NCBI GenBank assembly: GCA_002005505.1
Contig: KV908362.1
Location: 250,001-267,500, forward strand
DNA length: 17,500 bases
Direction: 5' to 3'
Source of the DNA: Botryococcus braunii
Taxonomy: Eukaryota > Chlorophyta > Trebouxiophyceae
Shown here: positions 16,846 to 17,500 of the stretch, one piece after another
Position numbering within the stretch: the stretch's first letter is position 1
Layout: the number at the start of each line of letters is the position of its first letter
Notes under the pieces: model-generated
What the model was told of the DNA's origin: nothing
The model's input: only the letters and a program-made list of their open reading frames with translations
Database searches by the model: none
Position numbers and translations under genes: made by a program

Positions 16846-17145
16846 GCCCTAGTAGTGTCAGCTGAACCCTAGTAGTGTCAGATGAACCCTAGTAGTGTCA
16901 GCTGAACCCTAGTAGTGTCAGATGAACCCTAGTAGTGTCAGCTGAACCCTAGTAGTGTCAACTGAACCCTAGTAGTGTCAGCTGAACCCTAGTAGAGTCA
17001 GCTGAACCCTGGTAGTGTCAGCTGAACCCTAGTAGTGTCAGATGAACCCTAGTAGTGTCAGCTGAACCCTAGCAGTGTCAGCTGAACCCTAGTAGTGTCA
17101 GCTGAACCCTAGTAGTGTCAGCTGAACCCTGGTAGTGTCAGCTGA
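16846..17145. repeat. 20-bp satellite array
   Basis: Fourteen exact-length copies of GCTGAACCCTAGTAGTGTCA (16861-17140) preceded by a partial copy (16846-16860). Differences are few: GATG or ACTG at the start, AGTAGAG, GGTAGTG, AGCAGTG. The unit equals the CAGTAGTGTCA core of the surrounding ~70-bp repeat, so it probably grew from one of those monomers. Confidence 0.97.
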
Positions 17146-17500
17146 CCACTCTAGAGTGCTCTACAGCCGACATCTACCAGTACAGCAACCACTACCAAAC
17201 GGCATCCCAGAAGTGTCAAAGTGCTGAACAGCCGCCACTCACCCGTGCACCGACCATTAACGAATGGTACCCGAGGAGTATAAAGGTACTGGGGTACCTA
17301 TCAATAATTGTTGTCCCACTTCATAATGGGCTCGAGCCGGCCTCTGGAGGCTCTTCCCCTAGGAGACGTCTTGAGCTAACATATCTGTAGCCTCGGATTC
17401 AGAGCTGGTAAAAATATACCAGTATATCCTACTATAAGACATGTTCAAAACTTGAAATATGCTAGTATTTACAAATATGATACATACACCAATGCAATAA
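17146..17500. repeat. Start of a third long unit
   Basis: Contains the ~70-bp repeat (CCCAGAAGTGTCAAAGTGC near 17205), then GGTACTGGGGTACC near 17285, TCATAATGGGCTCGAGCC at 17321, and GATACATACACCAATGCA near the window edge. It runs collinear with 1500-1910 and 8725-9065. The rest lies beyond the window. Confidence 0.85.

Noticed and set aside
16861..17140. CRISPR-like or telomere-like array
   Set aside because: The 20-bp copies follow each other directly without spacers, and ACCCTAG is not a telomeric repeat in tandem. It is a simple satellite in eukaryotic DNA.

Overview
This is repeat-rich nuclear DNA from a eukaryote. The evidence is short GT-AG introns, long (CT)n, (GA)n and (CA)n microsatellites, many tandem minisatellites and decayed LINE-type retrotransposons. 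The LINE C-termini (Cys-Cys-His-Cys finger after an FR.GCH.LPI-like stretch) recall elements of green algae, charophytes and seedless plants. I therefore lean towards the green lineage, with low confidence and without naming a species.

The main structure is a tandemly repeated unit. A block ending in the anchor TCTTAATGGG occurs at 1721, 8841 and (as TCATAATGGG) 17321. This gives one unit of about 7.1 kb, a second of about 8.5 kb and the start of a third. Each complete unit runs in the same order: a degenerate ~70-bp repeat, an AT-rich conserved block, a unit-specific minisatellite, one minus-strand multi-exon gene whose introns hold microsatellites, a LINE site, a second LINE ghost on the minus strand, a 21-bp minisatellite and a conserved tail. 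Most of the size difference comes from a ~1.5-kb LINE fragment kept in unit 2 and almost entirely lost from unit 1, and from arrays grown to different lengths.

The only convincing protein-coding content is the pair of paralogous genes, gene A (3002-6314, minus) and gene B (10517-13203, minus). Comparing the copies gives five exons, all with phase-0 junctions, encoding about 317 and 314 residues. Exons 1-3 have identical lengths in both copies (40, 82 and 59 codons), no indels, and many replacement differences. The last exon is nearly unchanged. The family is not firmly recognised. The N-terminal part looks like a beta-rich domain and loosely recalls fungal DUF7918-type proteins.

The first 1.25 kb is a (CT)n tract, a possible short exon and several local repeats without a counterpart before units 2 and 3. 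The LINE at 13512-15056 is a 5'-truncated pseudogene. Most other long open frames are by-products of microsatellites and of minisatellites whose period is a multiple of three.
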